The notes: generated by a model not told the origin, from the sequence alone. 64,000 nt of DNA from CAZEKB01 sp964512225 (GCA_964512225.1 CAZEKB010000020.1:13333-77332); one strand, 5' to 3'; shown: positions 32,661-42,937, counted from the first letter of the stretch. Numbers and translations are program-made.

Positions 32661-34315
32661 AAGCCCACCTGCACGCCGCCCACGAGGCGGTGCATGACCT
32701 CCAACTTCACCGAGCCGGGCTGGGCGAGGTGCGAGTTGAAGACGCTCGGCGCGTACCGGGCCTGGATCGACACGCGGTTGTGGGGGCGGAACCCGACCAC
32801 GAACTCGGCCCCGACGGTCCCGTAGAGCCAGTGGGGAATCGTCAGCGTCTCGAGCGTGCGGCGGAGGTTCACGAGGGCGAACCGCGGCTGGACCGACAGC
32901 AGCACGAAGGGCAGGTCGAGGCGGAGGATCGGGCCCACCCCGAGCTCCAGCAGGACCGTGGTCGGGACCAGCCGCGTGCCGCGGTTCGCGAGGTCGACGG
33001 TCGTCTCCGGAAACACCCCGACGCCCACGTCGAAGCCCAGGCCGAGCCGCCGCAGGAACGCCGACTTGCTCGGGAACCGGAAGGCGTATCCGACGCGCGC
33101 GCCGTTGGCCTGGGGCGCGTCCTGCAGGTCCATGGAGCCCGGAACCCACCAGTGCGCGAAGCCCGCGGAGACCTGGTGCCGACCGCCGTTGAGCTCGTCC
33201 CGGATCCTGGCCACGTCGTAGGCCGTCTCGGGCTCGAGCGTGACGCGGCCCGCGTCGATGCGCCGCCCCGCGAGGTTGCGGAACTCGACGACGTGAGCCC
33301 CCGGGTCCACGAGGATCGTCCGCGGGAACGCCCCCTTCTCCTCGCCGTCGATCAGGAGGACGAGCCCCTGCTGCGGCTTCCGGTACGACGTGACCATCGC
33401 GTAGCGGGCGCGCAGCCGGTTCGACGCGCTCCCGGACAGGACGAGCTCCTCGCGCCCGACGATTCGATAGAAGGCCATCGGGACCTGCACCTCGCCGCTG
33501 TCCGCGAGCGTGTGGTCCCGCGCGTGGTCGTGGGCCTCGGACACGGTGACGACCTTGTCGCCGTTGACGTCGGCGGCGTCGAAGCGCTCCTTCAGGGCTT
33601 GCAGGAAGTGGAAGGTGTAGACGCCGTGGCCCTTGCTGCGCTCCTCCAGCGCGGGTCGGCCGTAGGTGGTGGCGAAGAGCTGGGCGTCCTTGCCGCTCGT
33701 CGTATCCCGGAACGGCCGTCGCTCGTCCACCGCGGCCTCCACCGCGCCGGCCGCGTGCTGCGAGTCGACCTTGCCCGAGCCCGTGAAGCAGGCGTCCACC
33801 AGCAGCACGCGCCGCTGGGTGGGGAGCGTCGCCATGAACTCCTGCATCGCCTCCAGGGGGATGGCGGTGTCGACCGGCGCGTCCTTCTCGGTGTCGCTCG
33901 CCGCGAGGTAGACGTGCGAGCGGTTGCGGTCGTCCACCCAGCGGGTCCCGTGGCCGGAGAAGTAGACGAAGGCCAGGTCCTCCGGGGCGACGGTCGCGGC
34001 CCACTGCTTGAGCCGGGCGACGAGGGCCCGGGCGGTCAGCTCGCCGTTCGTCACGACCTCCACGCTCGCGAAGCCGCCGTAGGTCGGATCCAGCAGGACC
34101 TTGCCGAGCTCCACGGCGTCCCGGCTCGCGAAGGAGAGCGGCGCGAACGCCGGGTCGTCGTAGGCGTCGACGCCGATCAGCAGGGCGCGGCGCTTCCCCG
34201 CCTCGTCCGCGCCGGTCGCGGCCGGCTCCTCCAGCGACCCGAACGTGCCCTGGGCCAGGCCCCCCGCCGGGAGCGCCAGTACCAACAGCGCCGTGAGTGC
34301 TCCGATCGCTCGCAT
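32657..34315 (-). CDS. caspase-family peptidase with PEGA and C-terminal barrel-like domain
   Basis: A 552-residue secreted protein. Residues 1-21 form a signal peptide (LTALLVLALPAGGLAQ). About 40-285 is a peptidase C14/caspase-like domain with catalytic His in VYFSGHGTRW and Cys in VLLVDACFTGSG; an EF-hand-like loop DVNGDKVVTVSEA follows. About 305-370 is a PEGA-type domain (QGLVLLIDGEEKGAFPRTI). The last 170 residues alternate strands and end in Phe (LVGGVQVGF), as outer-membrane barrels do. It is last in the sigma/anti-sigma operon, 8 bases after the anti-sigma-like gene. A surface protease responding to envelope stress is an inference. Confidence 0.85.
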   Translation of the reverse strand: MRAIGALTALLVLALPAGGLAQGTFGSLEEPAATGADEAGKRRALLIGVDAYDDPAFAPLSFASRDAVELGKVLLDPTYGGFASVEVVTNGELTARALVARLKQWAATVAPEDLAFVYFSGHGTRWVDDRNRSHVYLAASDTEKDAPVDTAIPLEAMQEFMATLPTQRRVLLVDACFTGSGKVDSQHAAGAVEAAVDERRPFRDTTSGKDAQLFATTYGRPALEERSKGHGVYTFHFLQALKERFDAADVNGDKVVTVSEAHDHARDHTLADSGEVQVPMAFYRIVGREELVLSGSASNRLRARYAMVTSYRKPQQGLVLLIDGEEKGAFPRTILVDPGAHVVEFRNLAGRRIDAGRVTLEPETAYDVARIRDELNGGRHQVSAGFAHWWVPGSMDLQDAPQANGARVGYAFRFPSKSAFLRRLGLGFDVGVGVFPETTVDLANRGTRLVPTTVLLELGVGPILRLDLPFVLLSVQPRFALVNLRRTLETLTIPHWLYGTVGAEFVVGFRPHNRVSIQARYAPSVFNSHLAQPGSVKLEVMHRLVGGVQVGF

Positions 34316-34323
34316 GTGCCCCC

Positions 34324-35175
34324 CTACTTCCACTCGATCGCCACCTCGTCGAGGACCCGCCCGCCCCATTCTTCCACGACGCCGAGCTCGATCGGCTCGG
34401 CGCTCACGTCGGGGGCCGGGCTCGCGGCGACGAGTCGATACTCGGCCCGGCCGGGACCGGCGGGGCGGTAGGGCGCGGGCCGCCCGGCGGGGCCCACGGG
34501 GTTGGGTCCGGCCGACCCCTCCCAGACCGCGCCCGCGGCGGGCCAGATCACGTGCGTTGCGCCGCCCTGCGTCTCCAGCAGAACCAGGGACGCCGAGCCG
34601 TCCTCCAGGACTGCTCGGAACGTGACCCCGTCCGTCGCCGATCGCTCGGCGCCGTCCTCGACCCGGGCGTCCCCCATCACCCACAAGGTGCCCTCCAGCT
34701 CCTCCGGGACCCCCCGGGGCTGGAACTCCGGGTCGCCCGGGCCGGCCTGCAGCGCGATCACCGCGCCGACCACGATCGCGGCGGCGAGGGCGACCCAGGC
34801 GAACGTCCGTCGCCGCCGTCGGGCCGCGAGGTCGACGACGTTGGAGGGTCGATCGGCGCGCGCGGCGGGGGTCGCGAGGTCGGCGGACCAGGACTTGGCG
34901 TCGTCATCGCCCGCGGCCGCGGGGGTCGCGAGGTCGGCGGACCAGCCCTTGGCCTCCAGCGTGCGCTCGACCAGGGCGTCGAGCCGGGCGCGGCCGGCGT
35001 CGCTGAGGGGCATCGGGGCGTCGTCCAGCAGGTCCTCGGCCTCGAGGATGCCGTCCATGATCTGCGCGAGGCGGGGATCTCGATCGGCGGCGGCGCGGAG
35101 CTCGGCGAGCTCGTCGTCGTCCAGGTCGAGCGGGTATCGGTCGAGCAGGTCGCGGACTCGGGGATCGAGCGTCAT
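34324..35175 (-). CDS. anti-sigma-factor-like membrane protein
   Basis: A 283-residue single-pass protein: an acidic cytoplasmic N-terminal region (LDPRVRDLLDRYPLDLDDDE, residues 1-110), one transmembrane helix (FAWVALAAAIVVGAVIALQ, about 128-146) and an extracytoplasmic domain (EGTLWVMGDARV, ASLVLLETQGGATHVIW). The order fits an anti-sigma factor of FecR/RskA type but no zinc HxxxCxxC motif is present. The cytoplasmic part has an internal duplication, WSADLATPAA occurring twice 18 residues apart. Its ATG overlaps the sigma stop by 4 bases (ATGA), the usual sigma/anti-sigma layout. The assignment is by context. Confidence 0.7.
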   Translation of the reverse strand: MTLDPRVRDLLDRYPLDLDDDELAELRAAADRDPRLAQIMDGILEAEDLLDDAPMPLSDAGRARLDALVERTLEAKGWSADLATPAAAGDDDAKSWSADLATPAARADRPSNVVDLAARRRRRTFAWVALAAAIVVGAVIALQAGPGDPEFQPRGVPEELEGTLWVMGDARVEDGAERSATDGVTFRAVLEDGSASLVLLETQGGATHVIWPAAGAVWEGSAGPNPVGPAGRPAPYRPAGPGRAEYRLVAASPAPDVSAEPIELGVVEEWGGRVLDEVAIEWK

Positions 35176-35804
35176 GGCGCCAACTCCAGCCGACGGAGGC
35201 GAGCGCCGAGCGCGGCGCGTGCCGAGCCGAGGATCCGCTTCGCCCCCGCGCCGCTCATCCCGAGCTCCGCGCCGACGTCCTCGAGCGTCCAGCCCTCGAA
35301 ATAGTAGCGGAGCACCGCGGTGCGCCGGGGCTCGCGCAGGCGGTCGACGGCCTCGCGGATGCGACGGGACCGACGCTCCGTGGCCACCCGGGCTTCCGGA
35401 CCCCCGCCCGCGCTCGGGAGGCCCTCGAGGAGCGGGTCGGTGCCCGGCGGGCGCGACGCCTCCAGCACGTGCGTGTCCCGCAGAGCGCGCACGGAGTCGC
35501 GGCGATTCCGGGTCCGGTAGAGGTCCAGGGCCGCGTTTCGGGCGGCCCGGCGCGCGTAGGTGAGGAAGCGGTCGGGGTGCTCGATGTCGTCGATGTGGGC
35601 CACCAGCCCCTCGATGGCCTCCATGAACGCGTCCTCGGCGGACGCGGAGTCGCGCAGGATCCGAAAGGCGTCGCGGGTGAGGACGGGCTGGAGCGTGTTC
35701 ACCAGGGGCCGGAGCGCCGCCCCGTCGCCCGCCTGGCAGCGCCGCACGAGGCTCGCGACGGTCTCCCTTCGCGTCGCGGGGGCCTTCCTGTGTCGGTCGC
35801 TCAC
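35172..35804 (-). CDS. ECF-type RNA polymerase sigma factor
   Basis: A 210-residue sigma70-family factor. Region 2 is TVASLVRRCQAGDG to PDRFLTYARRAARNAALDLYR; region 4 is VDRLREPRRTAVLRYYFEGW, TLEDVGAELGMSGAGAKRIL. Start GTG 35804 is chosen because it begins 13 residues before region 2 and a TGC-TAGCAT extended -10 lies at 35834-35839; ATG codons at 35885 and 35894 are longer alternatives but run through that element. It heads the operon with the anti-sigma-like and caspase genes. Targets unknown. Confidence 0.9.
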   Translation of the reverse strand: MSDRHRKAPATRRETVASLVRRCQAGDGAALRPLVNTLQPVLTRDAFRILRDSASAEDAFMEAIEGLVAHIDDIEHPDRFLTYARRAARNAALDLYRTRNRRDSVRALRDTHVLEASRPPGTDPLLEGLPSAGGGPEARVATERRSRRIREAVDRLREPRRTAVLRYYFEGWTLEDVGAELGMSGAGAKRILGSARAALGARLRRLELAP

Positions 35805-35922
35805 CGTCGCCCCCCGCACCAGCCTCGGCGTCGATGCTAGCACCGCGGCGGGGAGGGTTCGTTCGGCGGCGGGGAGGTGGCTCATGTCCTTCATGACGGA
35901 GAAACCGAGGGGTCCGGACGAT

Positions 35923-35949
35923 CTTTTTTCGCCGCCGCGTCGAAAAAGG
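35923..35949. other. inverted repeat with A/T runs upstream of the sigma gene
   Basis: CTTTTTTCG and CGAAAAAGG flank a 9-base GC loop. It lies between the divergent sigma and zinc-finger protein genes. It may be a terminator-like or AT-rich promoter element; no other runs of this kind occur nearby. Confidence 0.35.
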
Positions 35950-36084
35950 TCCCGCCGGTCTGCGTTCAAGGATCGGTGGTCGGGGGACGCGGCCGTGGCG
36001 GCTCGGTCCTTCATGTTCCTTTTGCGCGAGGCACGGGTCGGTTTCGCCGCCGGCGCGCTCCCCGGTCACCTCCCTCGCCGCTGA

Positions 36085-36090
36085 TAGCAT
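36085..36090 (+). promoter_or_regulatory. candidate -10 hexamer of leaderless promoter
   Basis: TAGCAT 6 bases before the GTG at 36097, no Shine-Dalgarno. The same hexamer lies upstream of the sigma gene (35834-35839) and the kinase gene (39651-39656). Confidence 0.45.
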
Positions 36091-36096
36091 CGCGCG

Positions 36097-36888
36097 GTGA
36101 GCGGCGAAGCCTGCGTGCGACACCCCTCCGCCCCGGCCGTGCGTCGGTGCGTCGGGTGCTCCCGGGTCTACTGCGGGGACTGCGTGGTGCCCACCCTCGA
36201 CGCCTCGGCGGCCGACGGGTACGGCGTGTGCGACCCCTGCCGAGACACCGTCGCTCCCCACCGCTGGAACCGCTTCGCGGCGGGGCTGCCCGACGACATC
36301 GCCGATCACATCGTCGACGCCCTCGTCCGGCCTCGTCGCGCCCTGCTCCGCGCCTCGTTCGGGGACGTCCCCTGGGGAGGGCTGGGGGCCGTGGCCGTCG
36401 CGGGCTGCGTCGGCGCCGCGTGGGTGCTGCTGCAGCTCGTGAGCCCGGACCTCCCGGGGGGAGCTCGCTTCGGCAAGGGCTTCCTCGGGGCGTGGGAGCC
36501 CGCGGGGGCGGCGGTGGTCTTCCTGCTCACGATGCACGCCCTCCAGCCCCAGGGCGACGGACCCTCCGCCCCGGTGCGTCGCTCGATGGCCATCGTCGTC
36601 ACGGCGGGCGTGCCGCTGGCCCTCACGGCGGCGGCCGCCGGGGTCGTCGGGTTCGGGGTGCCCCTCTTCGTCCCCGCCCCCTGGCCGGGCGTGCTCGCGG
36701 GGGGCGCGGTTGCGCTCGCCGCGCTGTGGTCGGCGGGCCTGGCGGGCCGGGGACTCGCCTTGCGGAGGGCGGCGAGCACGCCCGTCGCCCTGGCGTCGGC
36801 CGCGTCCGCGCTGGTGATCACCGGCCTCGTCGTCGCCCTGCTCGTCTGGCTCCGCTTCGCGCCGAAGCCGCAGGGTCTGACCATGTGA
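36097..36888 (+). CDS. B-box/RING-like zinc-finger membrane protein with Yip1-like domain
   Basis: A 263-residue protein starting at GTG 36097. Residues 1-45 contain a zinc-binding constellation C-x2-H ... C-x2-C-x4-C-x2-C ... C-x2-C (CVRHPSAPAVRRCVGCSRVY, CGDC, CDPC), resembling bacterial B-box-type fingers. About 90-260 has four to five hydrophobic helices (GLGAVAVAGCVGAAWVLLQL and others) like Yip1-domain proteins. The zinc-finger-plus-Yip1 layout is seen in Myxococcota; function is unknown, perhaps membrane-associated protein interaction. Divergent from the sigma operon; 30 bases upstream of the HTH-ATPase gene. Confidence 0.7.
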   Translation: MSGEACVRHPSAPAVRRCVGCSRVYCGDCVVPTLDASAADGYGVCDPCRDTVAPHRWNRFAAGLPDDIADHIVDALVRPRRALLRASFGDVPWGGLGAVAVAGCVGAAWVLLQLVSPDLPGGARFGKGFLGAWEPAGAAVVFLLTMHALQPQGDGPSAPVRRSMAIVVTAGVPLALTAAAAGVVGFGVPLFVPAPWPGVLAGGAVALAALWSAGLAGRGLALRRAASTPVALASAASALVITGLVVALLVWLRFAPKPQGLTM

Positions 36889-36924
36889 CCCGAAGTGGTT
36901 GTCCATGAGTTACCGTGAGTGACC

Positions 36925-37965
36925 ATGAGTGACTACTTGACGCTCGAAGAAGCCGCCGAGTTCCTGGGCACGTCCCGGACCACGCTGTACCGCTGGTTGC
37001 GCACGGGGAAGGTGCCCGGGCACAAGCTCGGGCGCCGATGGCGGTTCCTGCGGAGCGAGCTCGACGAGCTCCGTCGCGGGGCTCCGACGTCCGAGGGTCG
37101 GGGCGCGACCGGGGCGGAGGAGCTCATCTGGGACGCGGCGGACGCGGGGGCCGACGCCGTGCACGTCCTCCCCGTGGGGGAGGGGTTCGAGGTCCGGCGG
37201 CGGACCGCGGAGGGGCTGCGGACGGTGGCCATCCTGAGCCCGGAGGCCTTCGCCGACCTCGATCGGGAGTGGTCGCGCCGCAGCCGGCCCGTGCGGGAGG
37301 CCGGGAAGCGTCGCCTCTTCCTCGCGCGGGACGGAGGGGGCGTCCGGCGGCTGCAGGTGCGGTACCGGCGGTTGGAGACGTTCGCCGGGGAGCGCGTCAC
37401 GCTGCGCCTCCTCCCGGAGGACCCGACCCGCGCCTCGATCGATCGCATCGCGCCCCGCGCCGAGGACGCGTCGGCGCTGCGCCGGCTGTGCGCGCTCCGC
37501 CGCGGCGTGGTGCTGGTCTCCGGACGCTCGGGCTCCGGGCGCACGACGACCGCGTACGCGTGTCTGGCGGAGGCGGCCGCGGCGGGGAGCCGCGTCGTAT
37601 TCACCCTCGAGGAGGCGGTCGGCACCTTCCTGCCCGGCGTCGACCAGGTGGAGGTCGCGCTCGACGACGAGCGGGCGGTCCGCGCGGCCTTCGAGGCGGT
37701 GATGGACTCGGATCCCGACGTGCTGTTCGCGGCCTCGGCGTCCACCCGGGCTCCGCGCGAGGCGCTGTGGGGGCTGTGCCTGTCGGCGGCCGAGACGGGG
37801 CACCTGGTATTCGTCCAGCTCGAGGCCGAGGGCGTGGAGGACGCGGCGGGGACGTTCATCTCGGCCCTGGACCGGCCGCCCGGAGATCACCTCGTCGGGG
37901 GGGTCTGGCAGGAGGTCGTGCGCGGCGACGGGCCGCCGCGCGCGCGGTTCGAGTTCCTCGCCTGA
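36925..37965 (+). CDS. excisionase-type HTH fused to degenerate PilT/GspE-like ATPase
   Basis: A 346-residue protein (MSDYLTLEEAAEFLGTSRTT). Residues 1-50 are a MerR/excisionase-type helix-turn-helix (TLYRWLRTGKVPGHKLGRRW). Residues about 60-340 resemble the secretion/pilus ATPase fold of PilT/GspE: an N-terminal FEVRRR-like sensor domain, then VVLVSGRSGSGRTTTAYACL at the Walker A position with Arg replacing the essential Lys, and SDPDVLFAAS at the Walker B position without the usual Glu. Hydrolysis is therefore doubtful; a DNA-binding regulator using the ATPase fold as a scaffold is likely. GTG 36919 is an alternative start. Confidence 0.75.
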   Translation: MSDYLTLEEAAEFLGTSRTTLYRWLRTGKVPGHKLGRRWRFLRSELDELRRGAPTSEGRGATGAEELIWDAADAGADAVHVLPVGEGFEVRRRTAEGLRTVAILSPEAFADLDREWSRRSRPVREAGKRRLFLARDGGGVRRLQVRYRRLETFAGERVTLRLLPEDPTRASIDRIAPRAEDASALRRLCALRRGVVLVSGRSGSGRTTTAYACLAEAAAAGSRVVFTLEEAVGTFLPGVDQVEVALDDERAVRAAFEAVMDSDPDVLFAASASTRAPREALWGLCLSAAETGHLVFVQLEAEGVEDAAGTFISALDRPPGDHLVGGVWQEVVRGDGPPRARFEFLA

Positions 37966-37974
37966 GCGTCGACG

Positions 37975-39642
<1,668 letters not shown>

Positions 39643-39650
39643 GACCCTCG

Positions 39651-39656
39651 ATGCTA
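39651..39656 (-). promoter_or_regulatory. candidate -10 hexamer before the kinase gene
   Basis: Minus strand TAGCAT, 8 bases before the GTG at 39642. It overlaps the stop codon of the upstream TSP3-VWA gene, so read-through transcription is also possible. Confidence 0.3.
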
Positions 39657-42600
39657 CTCCGGGTCCGCGCCGGGTGCCGTCACGACGAACGAGAGGTCCC
39701 AGGTCGCGAGCACCACGCCGTCGTCGCCGTACAGGGTCGTGGGGACGACGTACACCGAGTCGCTGAACATCGACGCCGCGTCCTCCGGCGTCTCCGGCTC
39801 GAGCGTGAACGTGAAGGTCACGCTGTTCAGCGCGGGCACGTCCTCGTAGGCGGGAGGCTCGACGGTCACGATCGCGCCCTCGGCGTCCTCGGGCGTCATC
39901 GTGAGGTCGTACTTCACGTTGACCGTGAACTCCTCGATGCCGGTGAGGACCTGCGTGACGATCTCGTAGCCGTCCGACGGGTACACCATCAGCTCGTCGT
40001 CCGTGATGCTGCCGTCCTCGTTCAGATCGAGGCCCGAGTCCGTCCACAGCGCGACCATCTTCATCGCCTCCACGGGGTCCTGGGTGGCGGCGGGCACGCC
40101 GATGGTCTTGCCGTTGACGTCCGCCAGGGCGGCCTGGAGCATCGGCGCGGCGGCGTCGGCCGAGCAGGTGCCCACGACCTCCGCCTTCGGGCCTTCGCCG
40201 TAGGGGTCGAACGCGTTGCGCACTTCGGCGTCGGTCGCGTACACGAAGATCGGCACGGCGCCCTCGCGGAACCCGTTGCCGCCGAGCGTGCCGCCGCCGG
40301 GGATGCTCTCGTCGTAGGACTGCCCGGCGAGGCCGCCGAAGGGGTCCATCGGCGACGCCATGAAGGGCAGCACGTCGGTCTCGGGGTCGTAGAGCCCGTC
40401 GCAGTTCATGTCGTAGCCGATGCCCGTGGACGCCTGGTACAGCGACTCGATCGACGACTCGGGCCAGTCGAGGCCGCCCGACGCGACGAGCCCGTCGAGC
40501 GCGCTCTGCACGAGGGCCAGGTCGGTCGTCTGCTGCACGCGGTGGTGGTACGGCTTGTCCGGCGCCTCGGCCATGATCCCGCTGACGTAGTCGTCGTGGG
40601 AGGCGACGCCGAAGGTCAGGTCGGGGATCAGCCCGCCCGCCTCGGTCACGACCTGGGAGAAGTTCGCCGCGACGTCGTCGAGCGTGCCCTGCATGGAGCC
40701 CGTCTCGTCCAGGATGAACATGACGTCGCCCAGCTGGATCTGCGTGTCGTAGGTGACCGTGACGTCCGAGATCTCGCCCGCCGGGATCTGCGTCGTGAAC
40801 GCGTCGCAGGACTCCTGCGGGTTGTTCGGGTCCGTGCCGCAGACCTCCTCCTGGAGGTCGGTGAAGCCGTCGCCGTCGGCGTCGGGATCCACCGGATCCT
40901 GGTCCTGCGAATCGGGGATGCCGTCGTTGTCGGAGTCCTGGTCGAAGTTGTCCGGGATCGAGTCGCCGTCCACGTCGCCCCAGCCCTCGACGCCGTCGGG
41001 CACGCCGTCGCCGTCGAAGTCGTCGTCGAGCGAGTCGGCCGTTCCGTCGCCGTCGCTGTCCTCGTCCAGGAAGTTCGGAATCCCGTCGCCGTCGATGTCG
41101 TCGAAGGACTCGCTGTCGTCGGGCACGCCGTCGCCGTCGCTGTCGCCGTCGAGGTAGTTGGGCGCGCCGTCGCCGTCGCTGTCCGACGAGCCCTCGACCG
41201 AGTCGGGGATGCCGTCGTTGTCGGCGTCGCCGTCCAGGAAGTCGGGGACGCCGTCCGCGTCGCTGTCGCGCGGGGGCGTGTCGTCGGCGCCCTCCACGGA
41301 GTTGCCGATGCCGTCGCCGTCGGTGTCGTCGTCCTCGGAGTCCGCGATCCCGTCGCCGTCGCTGTCGATGTCGACCGCGTCGATGCGCCCGTCTCCGTCC
41401 AGGTCCCCGCTGCCCTCCCAGAGATCGCTCAGGCCGTCGCCGTCGCTGTCGTCGTCCAGGAAGCTCGGGACGCCGTCGCCGTCGTAGTCGATCGAGCCCT
41501 CGTCGGCGTCGAGCACGCCGTCGCCGTCCGAGTCGGTGTCCACGTAGTTCGGGCGCCCGTCGCCGTCGGGGTCTTCGGTGCCCTCCAGGTCGTCCTCGAT
41601 GCCGTCGCCGTCGCTGTCCCGGTCGCCCCAGTCCGGGGCGCCGTCCGCGTCGGTGTCCATCGCCGGGCCGTCCGTGGGTCCGCCCCACTCGTCCTCGTTC
41701 GTGATGCCGTCGCCGTCGTAGTCGAGGTCGTCCACGTCGAGCTCGCCGTCGCCGTCCACGTCGTCGTCGAGGTAGTTGGGGACGCCGTCGCCGTCCCAGT
41801 CCGCGTCCGTCTCGGAGAAGTCCGGGATGCCGTCGCCGTCGCTGTCGCCGTCGAGGTGGTTGGCGATGCCGTCGCCGTCCGGGTCCTGCTCGGGTGCCGC
41901 GAGCTCCACCTCGTCGGAGATCCCGTCGCCGTCCGAGTCCATGTCCATGGAGTCCGGCACGCCGTCGCCGTCGCTGTCGCCGCTGCCCTCGTCGTCGTTC
42001 GGCACGCCGTCGCCGTCGAAGTCGTCGTCTTCGTCGTCGCGCTCGGCGTCGCCGTCGGAGTCGAGGTCCAGGAAGTTGGGGCGGCCGTCGCCGTCGATGT
42101 CGTCGGAGCCCTCGGCGCGGTCGGAGAAGCCGTCGCCGTCGGAGTCGTCGTCGAGGTAGTTGGAGACGCCGTCGAGGTCGAAGTCGCCGGGCCCCTCGAC
42201 GCGATCGGAGATGCCGTCGCCGTCGCTGTCGACGTCGAGGAAATCCGGCGTGCCGTCGCCGTCCGAGTCGACGGGCGTGTGCGCGGGGAAGCCCGCCTCG
42301 TAGTCGTCGTCGATGCCGTCGCCGTCCGAGTCGGAGTCGACGCGGTTGGGGAGGCCGTCGCGGTCCGGGTCTTCGTCGCCCTCGACGGTGTCGGGAATGC
42401 CGTCGCCGTCGTCGTCGTCGTCCTCGCTGTTGACCAGGCCGTCGCGGTCGATGTCGTGCTCGTCCGCGGCGGGATCCCACCCCGGCGTCCGCTCGAAGTC
42501 GTCGTCGGCGGGGGCGGGGGGCGCCCAGGGATCGGTGACGGGGACGGCCTCCTCGTTCTGGGAGGTGAGCCCGCAGCCGACGGCCGCGCCCAGCAGGGAC

Positions 42601-42659
42601 GTCAGGGCGAGTCGGTGGATGAGGCGGAGCGTGCTTGCGGAGAGGCTGGGTCGAGACAT
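39654..42659 (-). CDS. giant lipoprotein: thrombospondin type-3 repeats plus VWA domain
   Basis: A 1001-residue lipoprotein (LTSLLGAAVGC, Cys29). Residues about 65-640 consist of some three dozen acidic calcium-binding TSP3-type repeats of the form DxDGDGxxD (DSDGDGIPDFLD and variants); the DNA is a matching GTCGCCGTC-rich tract. Then comes a von Willebrand A domain with a DETGSM MIDAS motif (VMFILDETGSMQGTL) and cysteine-bearing loops (CGTDPNNPQESC). Such proteins form long calcium-stiffened surface stalks presenting a binding domain, as in cell contact or adhesion; this role is inferred. It ends 11 bases before the kinase gene. Confidence 0.93.
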   Translation of the reverse strand: MSRPSLSASTLRLIHRLALTSLLGAAVGCGLTSQNEEAVPVTDPWAPPAPADDDFERTPGWDPAADEHDIDRDGLVNSEDDDDDGDGIPDTVEGDEDPDRDGLPNRVDSDSDGDGIDDDYEAGFPAHTPVDSDGDGTPDFLDVDSDGDGISDRVEGPGDFDLDGVSNYLDDDSDGDGFSDRAEGSDDIDGDGRPNFLDLDSDGDAERDDEDDDFDGDGVPNDDEGSGDSDGDGVPDSMDMDSDGDGISDEVELAAPEQDPDGDGIANHLDGDSDGDGIPDFSETDADWDGDGVPNYLDDDVDGDGELDVDDLDYDGDGITNEDEWGGPTDGPAMDTDADGAPDWGDRDSDGDGIEDDLEGTEDPDGDGRPNYVDTDSDGDGVLDADEGSIDYDGDGVPSFLDDDSDGDGLSDLWEGSGDLDGDGRIDAVDIDSDGDGIADSEDDDTDGDGIGNSVEGADDTPPRDSDADGVPDFLDGDADNDGIPDSVEGSSDSDGDGAPNYLDGDSDGDGVPDDSESFDDIDGDGIPNFLDEDSDGDGTADSLDDDFDGDGVPDGVEGWGDVDGDSIPDNFDQDSDNDGIPDSQDQDPVDPDADGDGFTDLQEEVCGTDPNNPQESCDAFTTQIPAGEISDVTVTYDTQIQLGDVMFILDETGSMQGTLDDVAANFSQVVTEAGGLIPDLTFGVASHDDYVSGIMAEAPDKPYHHRVQQTTDLALVQSALDGLVASGGLDWPESSIESLYQASTGIGYDMNCDGLYDPETDVLPFMASPMDPFGGLAGQSYDESIPGGGTLGGNGFREGAVPIFVYATDAEVRNAFDPYGEGPKAEVVGTCSADAAAPMLQAALADVNGKTIGVPAATQDPVEAMKMVALWTDSGLDLNEDGSITDDELMVYPSDGYEIVTQVLTGIEEFTVNVKYDLTMTPEDAEGAIVTVEPPAYEDVPALNSVTFTFTLEPETPEDAASMFSDSVYVVPTTLYGDDGVVLATWDLSFVVTAPGADPE

Positions 42660-42758
42660 GAGGTCGTCCGGGTGCTGCAGGGTTGTTGCGAGCTGTTGAC
42701 GACTTCAGTCCACCTTTCGAGGGGTTACGGAGGGGCCACAATGGGCGGGAGGGGGCTC

Positions 42759-42778
42759 GTGACCTCGCTGTGACCTCG
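42759..42778. promoter_or_regulatory. direct repeat GTGACCTCG, two copies 11 bases apart
   Basis: Copies at 42759-42767 and 42770-42778, in helical phase; a third copy is at 56532-56540. A palindrome GCACGA-C-TCGTGC follows at 42784-42796. Candidate regulator binding sites between the divergent TSP3 and acyltransferase genes. Confidence 0.35.
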
Positions 42779-42921
42779 GGCCGGCACGACTCGTGCGACA
42801 CAGACGGTCGGAGGTGGTGCATGAGTCTCCGCGACCCGCGGAGGGAGACCCCGTGGACCGACGGCGCGTCGTCGCCCGGTCGGCGGGCTGTGCGTCCGTC
42901 CACGATGCCGGGGCCGCGCGC

Positions 42922-42937
42922 TGTGCCCGAAGGCACA
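42922..42937. promoter_or_regulatory. TGTGC-N6-GCACA palindrome, second copy of candidate Crp/Fnr operator
   Basis: TGTGC-CCGAAG-GCACA, 14 bases before the ATG of the acyltransferase gene. Same arms and spacing as at 6246-6261. Confidence 0.45.

Noticed and set aside
39651..42773. 1040-codon plus-strand frame opposite the TSP3-VWA gene
   Set aside because: It is antisense to the repetitive GTCGCCGTC tract; the translation is low-complexity Val/Ala/Asp without a domain, while the minus strand gives TSP3 repeats and a VWA domain.
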